Assembly: GCA_040779345.1 (NCBI GenBank)
Contig: JBFONU010000003.1
Location: forward strand, 124,001 to 188,000
From: Thalassotalea_H sp040779345
GTDB taxonomy: Bacteria; Pseudomonadota; Gammaproteobacteria; Enterobacterales; Alteromonadaceae
Reading direction: 5' to 3'
Length of the DNA stretch: 64,000 nt
Under the pieces are notes generated by a model. It was not told the DNA's origin, ran no database searches, and saw only the letters and a program-made list of their open reading frames with translations. Positions 16,791-25,972 of this stretch are shown piece after piece (positions within the stretch are counted from its first letter, which is position 1; each line of letters opens with the position of its first letter). The position numbers and the translations under genes are program-made.

Positions 16791-19061
16791 TTACATACCC
16801 GCTCGAATAAACCCGCCTAAATCAAGCAACTCTAGTTGTTCATTTAAGTAGCTATGCACTTGTTTCGCATCTGAGAAACTCAGCACTTTCACAAGGATTT
16901 TTTTAGCCATTTTATAATCTACATGCCTGACGACCCATTTTATTCGGGAAATATTATGTGGGTTCATACTTAACTTATCGTAGCCCATTGCAAGTAATAG
17001 TAAAGCGCCAGCGGGCTCACTAGCAAGTTCACCACATAAGCTAAGTGGGATCGCATGTTTTTGCGACTCCTGTGCGATTAATTTTAATGCCCTTAATACC
17101 GAAGGGTGGTATGAGCTATAAATATTAGCCACACGCGCATTATTGCGATCTACAGCAAGTAAATACTGAGTTAAGTCATTACTGCCAACAGAAAAAAAGT
17201 CAACTTTGTTGGCTAATTCCGCTAGTTGAAAAATAACGCTTGGTACTTCAATCATAATACCGACACGAGGTCGAACTAACGTTATTGTTGAACCTAACTC
17301 TGACGACAACTCATAATACGCTTGATTAATCAATCTTAGTGCTTCATCAACTTCAGCAACACTGGACACCATAGGCAACATAATTTCTAAATTTTGATGC
17401 TCGATATTGGCTCGGATCATTGACCTAATTTGTACTAAAAAAATCTCAGGATGATCTAAGGTAATACGAATACCTCGCCAACCTAGAAAAGGGTTATCTT
17501 CATAAATAGGAAAATAGGGTAAAGATTTATCACCGCCAACATCTAAGGTGCGCATAGTTACTGGCTGATTTGGAAAAGCAGCTAAAACTTGACGATACAA
17601 TAGTGTTTGTTCTTGCTCGGAAGGAAAACAACGTTTTTCCATAAAAGGGATTTCAGTGCGATATAACCCGATTCCTGCAGCACCTGAGTATTTAGAATAT
17701 TCAAACCCTGAGGATAATCCCGCATTTAACAGCAGTTCAATTTCTTTGCCATCAGGGGTTATTGCAGGCAAATTCTCTACTTGTCTTACTTTTTCGGCAA
17801 GTGCACTTTCTTCTGCAATTAAGTGTTTATATTCTCTAATTAATGCTTCGTTTGGCTCGACAAAAATTTCACCGCTGTAACCATCAATAATGCATAATTT
17901 ATTATCAAGCTTACCTAAAGGTACGCGTTCAACCCCCATAACCGCAGGTAAGGCGAGTGCTCTAGCTAAAATTGCTGCATGAGAATTACTAGAGCCTTGA
18001 AGAGAAACAATTCCTTGAAGCCCTAAATGTTGGTATTCTGCCACCATAGAAGCAGTGACATCCTCTGCAACTAAAATAAACGTTTCAGGTATTGTTTTAA
18101 CCACTTTACTAAGTGATTGTAAATTAAACAATAAACGATTACCTAAGTCTTTTATATCACTCGCTCTTTCTCTTAAATAACTATCATCTAACTCTTCAAA
18201 TTGAACAACATAACTATCTATTACGAGCTTTAACGCACTCTCGGCATTCCAATGTTGATAAATTTTTTCAGCAACTTCATGGCCTAGATTGGCTTTATCA
18301 AGCAACTGCTTATACATCTCAAAAATATCTAAACTATTGTCGACTATAATCGCTTCAAGCTTGCTTGCCATTTGATCGAAATCATGACGCGTTTTGACGA
18401 CTGCCTGCTCAAATCGCTCTAACTCTTCATTAATATTGTCAGATTTGCTCATCGCAATCGCACTTAAGTCAGCATGAGGCTGTACTAAAAGCATCTGAGA
18501 TAATGCAACACCTGAAGAGCCTGAAACACCTTTAATTGCCGAATTCCAATGGTTTTTATCTATATGAGTTGCAATTAACTCACTCGCCTCTGAATTAGCC
18601 ATTGCCGTTGCTATTTGGGCAGATAAAGTCACAAGAAAAGCCTCTTCATTTTCATCAAATGAACGGATTTTTTCTTGCTGAATGGTGATAACCCCTAAAA
18701 CTTTTCTTTGATGAATGATAGGGGTTCCAAGAAATGCATTAAGGTTCTCTTCTTTAACCTCAGGTGCATGAACGAAATGAGGGTGAGATTTTGCGTTGGC
18801 GATATTTAATGGCTCTTCACGTTGCGCAACTAAGCCAACAAGCCCTTCGGTAAAGCCAATGGTGGTGTGACCTAAAGAATCTTTTGCTAAGCCATCCGAT
18901 GCCATTAAAACAAAATGCTGCTTTGCGTGATTTGCCAAATAAACCGAACAACAATCCGTTTTCATCACCTGCTTTATTTGACAGACAATTCGCTGCAAAG
19001 CACTTTCTAGCTCAGTATTTTGGGAAAATTCAAGTACGATACGACGCAAACTGGTTAACAT
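16791..19061 (-). CDS. ptsP: Phosphoenolpyruvate-protein phosphotransferase PtsP (enzyme I-Ntr)
   Basis: 756 residues. An N-terminal GAF domain (about 1-160, senses a small ligand, glutamine in E. coli) is fused to enzyme I. The phosphohistidine is His361 in GSSNSHAAILARALALP. The PEP-binding barrel has GIGLYRTEIPFM, RTLDVGGDK, FLGWRGIRI and FFSVGSNDLTQYLLAVDR. It starts the nitrogen PTS relay to Npr and EIIA-Ntr, which balances nitrogen and potassium metabolism. AGGG precedes the ATG. rppH is upstream, as in E. coli. Confidence 0.96.
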   Translation of the reverse strand: MLTSLRRIVLEFSQNTELESALQRIVCQIKQVMKTDCCSVYLANHAKQHFVLMASDGLAKDSLGHTTIGFTEGLVGLVAQREEPLNIANAKSHPHFVHAPEVKEENLNAFLGTPIIHQRKVLGVITIQQEKIRSFDENEEAFLVTLSAQIATAMANSEASELIATHIDKNHWNSAIKGVSGSSGVALSQMLLVQPHADLSAIAMSKSDNINEELERFEQAVVKTRHDFDQMASKLEAIIVDNSLDIFEMYKQLLDKANLGHEVAEKIYQHWNAESALKLVIDSYVVQFEELDDSYLRERASDIKDLGNRLLFNLQSLSKVVKTIPETFILVAEDVTASMVAEYQHLGLQGIVSLQGSSNSHAAILARALALPAVMGVERVPLGKLDNKLCIIDGYSGEIFVEPNEALIREYKHLIAEESALAEKVRQVENLPAITPDGKEIELLLNAGLSSGFEYSKYSGAAGIGLYRTEIPFMEKRCFPSEQEQTLLYRQVLAAFPNQPVTMRTLDVGGDKSLPYFPIYEDNPFLGWRGIRITLDHPEIFLVQIRSMIRANIEHQNLEIMLPMVSSVAEVDEALRLINQAYYELSSELGSTITLVRPRVGIMIEVPSVIFQLAELANKVDFFSVGSNDLTQYLLAVDRNNARVANIYSSYHPSVLRALKLIAQESQKHAIPLSLCGELASEPAGALLLLAMGYDKLSMNPHNISRIKWVVRHVDYKMAKKILVKVLSFSDAKQVHSYLNEQLELLDLGGFIRAGM

Positions 19062-19119
19062 AAAATCCCTATTGATTGGTACAAGCGATAAAAAGAAACC
19101 TCAAATAATTGTAGAACAA

Positions 19120-19174
19120 TGTGGATAAATTATTATCCAAAGAAAATAGCTCTCGCTTTAGTCCAGAGCTATTT
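19120..19174. promoter_or_regulatory. DnaA-box-like nonamer and stem-loop between rppH and ptsP
   Basis: TGTGGATAA at 19120-19128 is a perfect DnaA-box nonamer (reverse orientation). Downstream, AAATAGCTCT (19144-19153) and AGAGCTATTT (19165-19174) form a 10-bp stem in the spacer between rppH and ptsP. Its role as processing site or attenuator is unclear. Confidence 0.45.
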
Positions 19175-19229
19175 CATCCATAAAACGCAACATTAAATGG
19201 ATGTGTGTTTAACAGCATAGTTTAATCAA

Positions 19230-19733
19230 TTATCGTCTTTTTCGACGATCTTGCCTATGATTAGGCAAACTATGTACGACAAATTCTTTCATCACTTTGC
19301 GATAGACTTCGCGCTTAAATGAAACGACCTGCCTAACAGGATACCAATAACTCACCCAACGCCAGTCATCAAACTCCGGATGTTTAGTATGGAGCAAATC
19401 AACAGCTGACTCTTTCGCTGTTAACTTTAGCAAAAACCATTTTTGTTTTTGCCCAATACACACAGGTTTGCTTTCATGCCTGATCAGTCGTTTGGGTAAT
19501 TTGTATCTTAGCCAATGTTTAGTTGAAGCAATAATTTTTACATGTTCAGGTTTTAAACCTACTTCTTCGCGTAGTTCCCGATACATGGTTTGCTCTGGTG
19601 TTTCACCTTCGTCAACCCCCCCTTGAGGGTATTGCCAAGAATGCTGCCCAAAGCGTCTTGCCCAAAAAACTTGTCCCCTGTCATTGATTATTACTATGCC
19701 GACATTGGCTCGATAGCCTTCGGCATCTATCAC
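19230..19733 (-). CDS. rppH: RNA pyrophosphohydrolase RppH
   Basis: 167 residues with a GTG start preceded by AGGA. MIDAEGYRANVGIVIINDRG is the RppH N-terminus, and the Nudix box GGVDEGETPEQTMYRELREE (residues 38-57, continuing VGL) is complete. WQYPQGG and WRWVSYWYPVRQVV are family-specific. The enzyme removes pyrophosphate from mRNA 5' ends and so triggers RNase E decay. The C-terminus is short and basic (RQDRRKRR). Confidence 0.97.
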   Translation of the reverse strand: MIDAEGYRANVGIVIINDRGQVFWARRFGQHSWQYPQGGVDEGETPEQTMYRELREEVGLKPEHVKIIASTKHWLRYKLPKRLIRHESKPVCIGQKQKWFLLKLTAKESAVDLLHTKHPEFDDWRWVSYWYPVRQVVSFKREVYRKVMKEFVVHSLPNHRQDRRKRR

Positions 19734-19933
19734 AGGATTTCCTAAAAAATTTAATATGCCCTGATTCTTCCATAATCTGGCCTTGTGAGCAAATAAAAAC
19801 TGTTGTGAAAATCGCGGTTAAACAATTAACCTAACAAATATTAAAATATGTCTATTTTATCGACAAAAAAAGCACTTGCGTCGCGATGAAAGCCACAAGA
19901 TAATATCGGTAATATTCTAATATTCCTGATTTT

Positions 19934-20611
19934 ATGCCTTCACCCCCTATTCCTGAAAATGAACAAGTGCTTATCCAAAGAGCACAAGCACTTGCCGGTT
20001 TAACGTTAGGAGAAATTGCCCGCCAGCAACAGATAAAAGTCCCGCAAAATTTGCAGAAAGAAAAAGGCTGGATAGGTTTATTACTTGAACAGGTTTTAGG
20101 TGCCAGTGCAGGCTCTAAGCCCATCCCTGATTTTCCCCATTTAGGTATTGAATTAAAATCGTTACCCATTGACCGTTATGGCAAACCGCTTGAAACTACT
20201 TTTGTATGTGTTGCACCCTTAACGGGGTTAGTGGGAGTGACTTGGCAAAATAGCCATATAAAAAACAAACTAGCGAAAGTATTGTGGGTGCCCGTTGTTT
20301 CTGAGAGAGACATTCCTATCGCCGAAAGAGTGGTAGCAACGCCATTTATTTGGAGCCCTTCTCCCGAAGAGGAACAATTATTATCGCAAGACTGGCAAGA
20401 ATTAACCGATATGATTGTACTTGGTGAAGTAGAAAACATTCACGGTAAACATGGGCAAGTATTACAACTACGCCCTAAAGCGGCGAATAGTCAGGCAAAA
20501 ACCAAAGCATTTAATAAAAACGGTCAGCCCTTTATGACATTACCTCGCGGTTTTTATTTAAAAAGCGCTTTTACCTATCAACTCATAAAACGACATTTAC
20601 GCATCAATTAA
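19934..20611 (+). CDS. mutH: DNA mismatch repair endonuclease MutH
   Basis: 225 residues. The catalytic triad Asp66, Glu73 and Lys75 is visible in DFPHLGIELKSLPID, the restriction-enzyme-like D-En-K motif. GWIGLLLEQVLGASAGSKP and LGEVENIHGKHGQVLQLRPKA are MutH signatures. It nicks the unmethylated strand at hemimethylated GATC after MutS/MutL activation, so the organism should have Dam methylation. It is divergent from rppH, as in many gammaproteobacteria, and convergent with the mutarotase gene. Confidence 0.96.
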   Translation: MPSPPIPENEQVLIQRAQALAGLTLGEIARQQQIKVPQNLQKEKGWIGLLLEQVLGASAGSKPIPDFPHLGIELKSLPIDRYGKPLETTFVCVAPLTGLVGVTWQNSHIKNKLAKVLWVPVVSERDIPIAERVVATPFIWSPSPEEEQLLSQDWQELTDMIVLGEVENIHGKHGQVLQLRPKAANSQAKTKAFNKNGQPFMTLPRGFYLKSAFTYQLIKRHLRIN

Positions 20612-20628
20612 CCCTACTGCGTTAAAAA

Positions 20629-21513
20629 TTAAAGCCTTGAGATCTTAACGTGTTGAGCAACTGTCACGCTTTGTCCCGCATTTATCGCTTGCCATTGCGT
20701 ATTCGCCGCTTCTAAACAAACAAATTCATTTTCGCCTTGAGGATGAATATCATCCATATTATCCGCGATTTCTTGCCCAGGATTCCATAACACCCATTGT
20801 TGGCAATGGGTGGAACTAACGTTAATTTGTCTGTGCCATTGCTGATCAATAATGGTTTGGTCATGCTGACAATAATAAATACGATCAATGGGGCCAATAC
20901 AGTTTTCTAATTGATCCGTTTGATTTTTCTTAGCGGTAATTTTATCGTCAAATGGCGAACGGTTAAGCTGCATTACGTTAACGCTTTTTGGATGACTCAC
21001 CGAAAAATAACTGTGTAAAGCAGAGGAAAAGTTTACGCTTTGTGTCGATAAATTTGTCATGGTTAAGTCTTGCTGAAAAGTCTCGGCAAAAACCAACGTT
21101 TGTTGTAACTTGAATTTATCAGGCCACATCAGGTGTTCACCTTCACTCTGAAATTCGAGCACTAGCGTGATATTTTGTGCCGTTATGTCACTGCGCACTA
21201 GCTGCCAGTTATTTGTACGAGCAAAACCATGATTACCGCCATTTACCCCCTGATCATCAATATTAGGTCCAAACCACGGCCAGCAGATAGGAATACCACC
21301 ACGAATGGCTTTACCTTGTTGATATTCGGCTTTTTTACTGAGCCAAAAAACCTCTTTTTCACCCTGAGGTTGCCAACTTAACACGTGGCCGCCATAAAGG
21401 CTTAACGAGGCTTGACAAGTCTGATGAGTTATATTCAACACGCTCACATCATCATTAATTTTTTTTTGGCTGACAGAGCCAAAGGCATTGGAAGAAAGAA
21501 CTGAAATAGTCAT
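20629..21513 (-). CDS. D-hexose-6-phosphate mutarotase (YeaD family)
   Basis: 294 residues with an aldose 1-epimerase-like beta-sandwich. Recognisable parts are LYGGHVLSWQPQGEKEVFWLS, AIRGGIPICWPWFGPN, HGFARTNNWQLV (catalytic His), and WNPGQEIADNMDDI, with the catalytic Glu expected in ENEFVCLEAAN. It interconverts alpha and beta hexose-6-phosphates. It ends 17 bp from mutH, convergent, with no clear terminator between them. Confidence 0.92.
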   Translation of the reverse strand: MTISVLSSNAFGSVSQKKINDDVSVLNITHQTCQASLSLYGGHVLSWQPQGEKEVFWLSKKAEYQQGKAIRGGIPICWPWFGPNIDDQGVNGGNHGFARTNNWQLVRSDITAQNITLVLEFQSEGEHLMWPDKFKLQQTLVFAETFQQDLTMTNLSTQSVNFSSALHSYFSVSHPKSVNVMQLNRSPFDDKITAKKNQTDQLENCIGPIDRIYYCQHDQTIIDQQWHRQINVSSTHCQQWVLWNPGQEIADNMDDIHPQGENEFVCLEAANTQWQAINAGQSVTVAQHVKISRL

Positions 21514-22176
21514 TAATAAAAACTCAAGACAAGGCGAATAGCTACTTTATATTTTATAGAAGAAGAAGTTTGAAATAAAGCCTAAAACGATTCGAGACTA
21601 TAGTCAGGTTTATTTAATAAAGCAGTAAATAAAGTCTCAACTAACCAAGGCTATGCACCAAATTCAACGTTTACTTCCGCTATTGTTATTCATGTAAATC
21701 TAACCGCAAGTTTATACTGTTGAACAAGCTTTTATTTGGGATTTCATGGAGGTATTACTGAAAAAGCAAAGCATGGCTTTCTCTCTACTGAGAGTCTTTT
21801 TATTGTATAAATGAAGTATTCGGCAAAGAATATTTGAACCTTGGGCTCTGAAGAATGAGTGAACAATTAATAACCATTCAATAAGCGGTAGTGAGACTGA
21901 ATTCTTTCAAATTAGCATCTACCACATCACTTTTTACAACACACGTTAATTACAACTAATTAACAATAAAAGGCAGACAAAAAAACCAAGGAAAAATAAA
22001 GCTTAAATATCAATAGGATAATTTAAATTGTATCAAAATGTTAACGAAATCGCATTTTACAAAAATCAACCGAATGTGAATTTTTTGTTAAATGCGTATT
22101 TTTTGTACTACATTTTAATTCCTGATAAAAATTATCAGGCACCCTCAAACTAAATAATAAAAAAAGAAGGAATAGT
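21514..22176. other. 663-bp intergenic region upstream of the M4 protease
   Basis: AT-rich with no credible gene. The notable element is a perfect 8-bp stem CCTGATAA-AAA-TTATCAGG at 22121-22139, 37 bp before the protease ATG, so probably in its 5' UTR or overlapping its promoter. It could be an operator or an mRNA-stabilising hairpin. Nothing else stands out. Confidence 0.6.
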
Positions 22177-24378
22177 ATGAAAAATCAATACTTAAAATAT
22201 ATTGTCTCTGTATCGTTAGGCGCTTTGTCGTTAAATGCGTTCGCAGCAAATGACATTAAGATCAATGCGAAAACAGATAAAGGCGCAACAAGTTTTATTA
22301 CCGGAAACTTAGGTAAGCTTCAAATAAAATCAGCGAGCTCTGCAATAAAAAAGGCCTTATCAACACATGCTCAATACCAACTCAATGGCAACGAAAATTT
22401 TAGTGTTAAAAAGCAATGGATAGATAAGCTTGGCAAACAGCATATTCGATTGAATCAAACCATTAACGGTTTACCTGTATACGGTACAAGTTTAACGATA
22501 CATTCAACGATACAATCAAGCGGATTGCAAAGTACAACAAGTGAGAGCGATATTTATGCAGTGAGCGGTATTATGGCTTCGGCTAAACCGGCTGCAAATA
22601 AAAAGAAGCAACTTACGTCTGAAAAAAATGATGCAAAAAAGGTTAGAAAACTAGCTAAGAAGCATGGTGATATTATCACCGAACCTTCAAAAGCTTATGT
22701 TTATTTACCTCTTTCTGAAGAAACACTATTAACTTGGAAAGTTGAAGTTGAATGGAATAATGGCGGTGATGATTTTGGTCGTGATATTCTATTTTATGAT
22801 GCGCAGTCTCTAACGCTGTCAACTCGTCATGCACAAGTTCATAGTGCTAAGAATTGGAAAACGTATGATCTACAAAATCAAAACCAGAACTATGCACCTG
22901 GTGCCTTACGCTGTAGCAACAACCAAAATTGTGGTGACTCTTCCGCGCAACGAGCACACGATGGAGCTTCTAAAGTTTATGATTACTATAAAAGTCGCTT
23001 TAATCGCAATGGGATCAACAATAACGACTTAACCATGGTTTCTAGTGTTCACTTAGGTAACAATGTTGCAAATGCCTATTGGACCGGTAGTCAGATGTTA
23101 TACGGTGACGGCGATGGACAAACTCTTGCTGACTTAACATTAAGTTTCGATGTGATCGGGCATGAGTTAACTCATGGCGTTACTCAATACACGGCAGGAT
23201 TAATCTATAACAATGCCTCTGGTGCATTAAATGAAGCTTGGTCTGATATTTTAGGTGTCGCCTCAAAAGCCTATCGAGATGGAACAACTCAAGGTGATTG
23301 GTATTTAGCAGAAGAAAGCTATACGCCGGGAGTAAGTGGCGATGCTATGCGTTATATGAAAAACCCAACGCAAGACAACTATTCAAAAGACTGGTGGCCA
23401 GAACGCATTCCGTATACAAGTAACCCAAATAATTCTAATGACCAAGGTGGCGTACATGGTAATTCAGGTATTGCTAACTTGGCGTTTGCATTATTAAGTG
23501 ATGGTGGCAGTCATCCCCGTAATAAGTCGAATGCGCAAGTACCTAGTATTGGTCTGTTAAAAGCAGAACAAATATTCTATCGCGCATTAACTACCTATAT
23601 GAATCAAAGCACTAACTTTGCTGGTGCACGCAGTGCTACCGCACAAGCAGCACAAGACTTATATGGCTCTGGGGAAAAAGAGGCTGTTGAAACCGCTTGG
23701 TGTGCTGTAGGAGTTGGTACATGTCCAGATATAGGTGGTGGCAGTGAAACCTTGCAAAATGGTGTCGCTAAAACAGGTATTTCAGGAGGCGAAAAAGCGG
23801 AGAAATTCTTTACTTTAGACGTTCCGTCTGGCGCAACTAACCTTGTCTTTACTAGCGCTGGAGGCTCTGGTGATGCGGATCTTTATGTGAAATTTGGTAG
23901 TGAACCAACATTAAATAGTTATGACTGTTCAAGTACAACCGCTACAAGCAATGAAACTTGCAGTATCTCTAATGTACAAGCTGGCACATACCATGTAATG
24001 GTACAAGCATGGAACCAAATTAGTGGGGTGAGTTTAACCGGTAGTTTTGACACTAGCACTGGGGGTGACTTAGACCCTATTGATGTTAATGCGTCTAATG
24101 TGAGTGTCACTCAAGGCAATTGGACTCGATACACTTACGTGCTTCCAGCCGGTTATAGTGATATGACAGTGTCGACTTATGGGGGTACTGGCGATGCAGA
24201 TTTATATGTGACTTTTGGCACACAATCAACATCAAGTAACTATGATTGCCGTCCGTATCTCAATGGCAATGATGAAAGTTGTGATTTTCAATCACCCGCA
24301 GCTGGCACTTGGTATTTAGACCTTTATGGATATAGTAGTGCCTCAGGTATTACCTTACGAGTACAAGCAAATCCGTAA
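22177..24378 (+). CDS. Secreted M4 (thermolysin-type) metalloprotease with two PPC domains
   Basis: 733 residues; AAGGAA precedes the ATG. Order: signal peptide (cut near NAFAAND), FTP propeptide (about 75-125), PepSY-type propeptide (to about 215), M4 catalytic domain with zinc motif HELTH (329-333), the third ligand Glu353 in NEAWSD and the catalytic-His loop GGVHGNSGIAN, then two pre-peptidase C-terminal domains (about 525-620 and 635-733), each with a GGSGDADLYV- or GGTGDADLYV-like core. The layout matches vibriolysin-like exoproteases, exported by Sec and then type II secretion, with PPC domains usually removed or used for substrate binding. It degrades extracellular protein. A strong terminator follows. 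Confidence 0.96.
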   Translation: MKNQYLKYIVSVSLGALSLNAFAANDIKINAKTDKGATSFITGNLGKLQIKSASSAIKKALSTHAQYQLNGNENFSVKKQWIDKLGKQHIRLNQTINGLPVYGTSLTIHSTIQSSGLQSTTSESDIYAVSGIMASAKPAANKKKQLTSEKNDAKKVRKLAKKHGDIITEPSKAYVYLPLSEETLLTWKVEVEWNNGGDDFGRDILFYDAQSLTLSTRHAQVHSAKNWKTYDLQNQNQNYAPGALRCSNNQNCGDSSAQRAHDGASKVYDYYKSRFNRNGINNNDLTMVSSVHLGNNVANAYWTGSQMLYGDGDGQTLADLTLSFDVIGHELTHGVTQYTAGLIYNNASGALNEAWSDILGVASKAYRDGTTQGDWYLAEESYTPGVSGDAMRYMKNPTQDNYSKDWWPERIPYTSNPNNSNDQGGVHGNSGIANLAFALLSDGGSHPRNKSNAQVPSIGLLKAEQIFYRALTTYMNQSTNFAGARSATAQAAQDLYGSGEKEAVETAWCAVGVGTCPDIGGGSETLQNGVAKTGISGGEKAEKFFTLDVPSGATNLVFTSAGGSGDADLYVKFGSEPTLNSYDCSSTTATSNETCSISNVQAGTYHVMVQAWNQISGVSLTGSFDTSTGGDLDPIDVNASNVSVTQGNWTRYTYVLPAGYSDMTVSTYGGTGDADLYVTFGTQSTSSNYDCRPYLNGNDESCDFQSPAAGTWYLDLYGYSSASGITLRVQANP

Positions 24379-24403
24379 ATATTACTGTTAGTTTTAATGA
24401 ATG

Positions 24404-24429
24404 AAGGACAGCTAGTCGCTGTCCTTTTC
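24404..24429 (+). terminator. Terminator of the M4 protease gene
   Basis: AAGGACAGC-TAGTC-GCTGTCCTT perfect 9-bp stem followed by TT, 26 bp after the stop. Confidence 0.9.
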
Positions 24430-24631
24430 TGTTTTATATAAAGCTTTGGCACGCAGTGATATTTAACAAGTAAAAATCAACAAACAACCAAAGTAACGCA
24501 TACATCTCCCTTTCGAATTTTTATCTCACTCAAGCAATTAAATTATGTGAAGAACAGCAAACACAAATCATAACGCCAATTATCAGACAGCAAATTACCT
24601 ACGCAATTTTGGGAGCTTAGCTCTGATAATA

Positions 24632-24664
24632 AAAAGACCAAAGTACAATAAGTACTTTGGCCTT
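24632..24664 (-). terminator. Terminator of the amidohydrolase operon
   Basis: CCAAAGTAC-AATAA-GTACTTTGG stem followed on the minus strand by TCTTTTTATT, placed after the second amidohydrolase gene. Confidence 0.88.
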
Positions 24665-24695
24665 ATAAGAAATATAAATAATTCAATAAAAAATA

Positions 24696-25955
24696 TTACT
24701 TTGTATAAGCTCTCGGCATATCACTTTGCGTTGTATAACGCTTTCTTAATGCGTCATGGCGGCTTTGAGTGCTACGCTCTACTCCGTCAATCCACATTTT
24801 CTCTACATGTGTGCTGAGCTCAAACGGATCAGCACTCCATAAGACTAAATCGGCTTTTTTACCAACGGCAATGCGCCCCGCATCAAAGTTAAAGGCATCA
24901 GCAACATTTGCTGTAACCGCCGCGAGTGCTTGATCTTTCGAGACACCATTAGCCACTGCTACACCTGCATCAAATCGTAATTGATATAAATTATGTGTAT
25001 CACCATTAACTTTAAATGCTACCGTTACACCAGCATCCATTAATATTGAAGCACTGTTCAAAGACTGATGAAGCGCATCAAAACTAGGTAAATTGTCGAT
25101 AGTGCCAATAATCACAGGGACGTTTGCTTCAGCCAATTGGGGAGCAACCCGAACAGCATCGCCTGCATCAACAATCACTAAATCAAGATTAAAATCTTGT
25201 TTTAATTTAAGTAGAGCTAAGATATCAGTTGCTCTATCAGCATAGGCAATTAATGGTTTTTCGCCCGCTAATAACGCATTGATCACTTTCTCGTCACGCT
25301 TAAGATCTTTTGCTTCTTTTTTCTTATCTTTATCTTTTTTTGATTCAGCCAATTTTTGTTTGGCTTTTGCTAAGGCTTTTTGGGCATCTTCAAATTTGTT
25401 ATGCAATTTTTGTAATGTTAGTGCGCGTGAACCTCTACTTTTTGAACCAATATCAACAATAACAGCAGAGTTTGTTTCAACAATACTGTCTAACTCACCT
25501 GAAAGATCGGCAACAAATGCTTGGCCTTTAAACATGCTCTCACCACCGCTTGGTGTAACAACATTCGTAGTAATACCGCCTTTTCGACTATATGCAATCG
25601 CGGCTGATTTCGAGTTAAAAGCAGTGCTGGCATCAAAAGTGATATCGGCTTTTTTATCACCGCCATCACGTGTTCTCGATACTGCAGACACTTCAACTAA
25701 CCCCAAAGTGTTCATTGAACCAATTAGCCCTGGTGTTAAAATTTTCCCCATCGCATCAATGATTGAATCAGCAGTAACAGATTCAGGGTTAATCGCAGTG
25801 ATCACCCCGTTATCTATCACCACAGTGGCATTCGTTAACACCCCCTGCTCAGTAACGGTATGAACAGTTGCATTAGTGATCGCTATACTCTGTGCATAAA
25901 CAGAAGAAGCACAAGTAAGTGCTAAAGCGATAAGTGACGATTTAAATACTTTCAT
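24696..25955 (-). CDS. Amidohydrolase-like protein lacking the metal-binding HxH
   Basis: 419 residues with a signal peptide (cut near SSVYAQS), so periplasmic. The composite beta-sandwich part (TVHTVTEQGVLTNATVVID) and the terminal GRIAVGKKADLVLWSADPFE are typical of imidazolonepropionase-like amidohydrolases. Where the family has PGxIDxHxH, this protein reads LTPGLIGSMNTLGLVEVSAV, so the two metal ligands of strand 1 are absent. A lysine/aspartate-rich segment (about 195-225) is unusual. It follows a full-looking paralogue by 17 bp and may act as its partner or be non-catalytic. Confidence 0.85.
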   Translation of the reverse strand: MKVFKSSLIALALTCASSVYAQSIAITNATVHTVTEQGVLTNATVVIDNGVITAINPESVTADSIIDAMGKILTPGLIGSMNTLGLVEVSAVSRTRDGGDKKADITFDASTAFNSKSAAIAYSRKGGITTNVVTPSGGESMFKGQAFVADLSGELDSIVETNSAVIVDIGSKSRGSRALTLQKLHNKFEDAQKALAKAKQKLAESKKDKDKKKEAKDLKRDEKVINALLAGEKPLIAYADRATDILALLKLKQDFNLDLVIVDAGDAVRVAPQLAEANVPVIIGTIDNLPSFDALHQSLNSASILMDAGVTVAFKVNGDTHNLYQLRFDAGVAVANGVSKDQALAAVTANVADAFNFDAGRIAVGKKADLVLWSADPFELSTHVEKMWIDGVERSTQSRHDALRKRYTTQSDMPRAYTK

Positions 25956-25972
25956 AATGTTTACCCCTTTCC

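Noticed and set aside
21747..21815. Short plus-strand frame upstream of the M4 protease
   Set aside because: About 21 codons with no ribosome site or family; not supportable.
25279..25863. 194-codon plus-strand frame inside the amidohydrolase gene
   Set aside because: Antisense shadow of a clearly coding gene, with no recognisable protein sequence.
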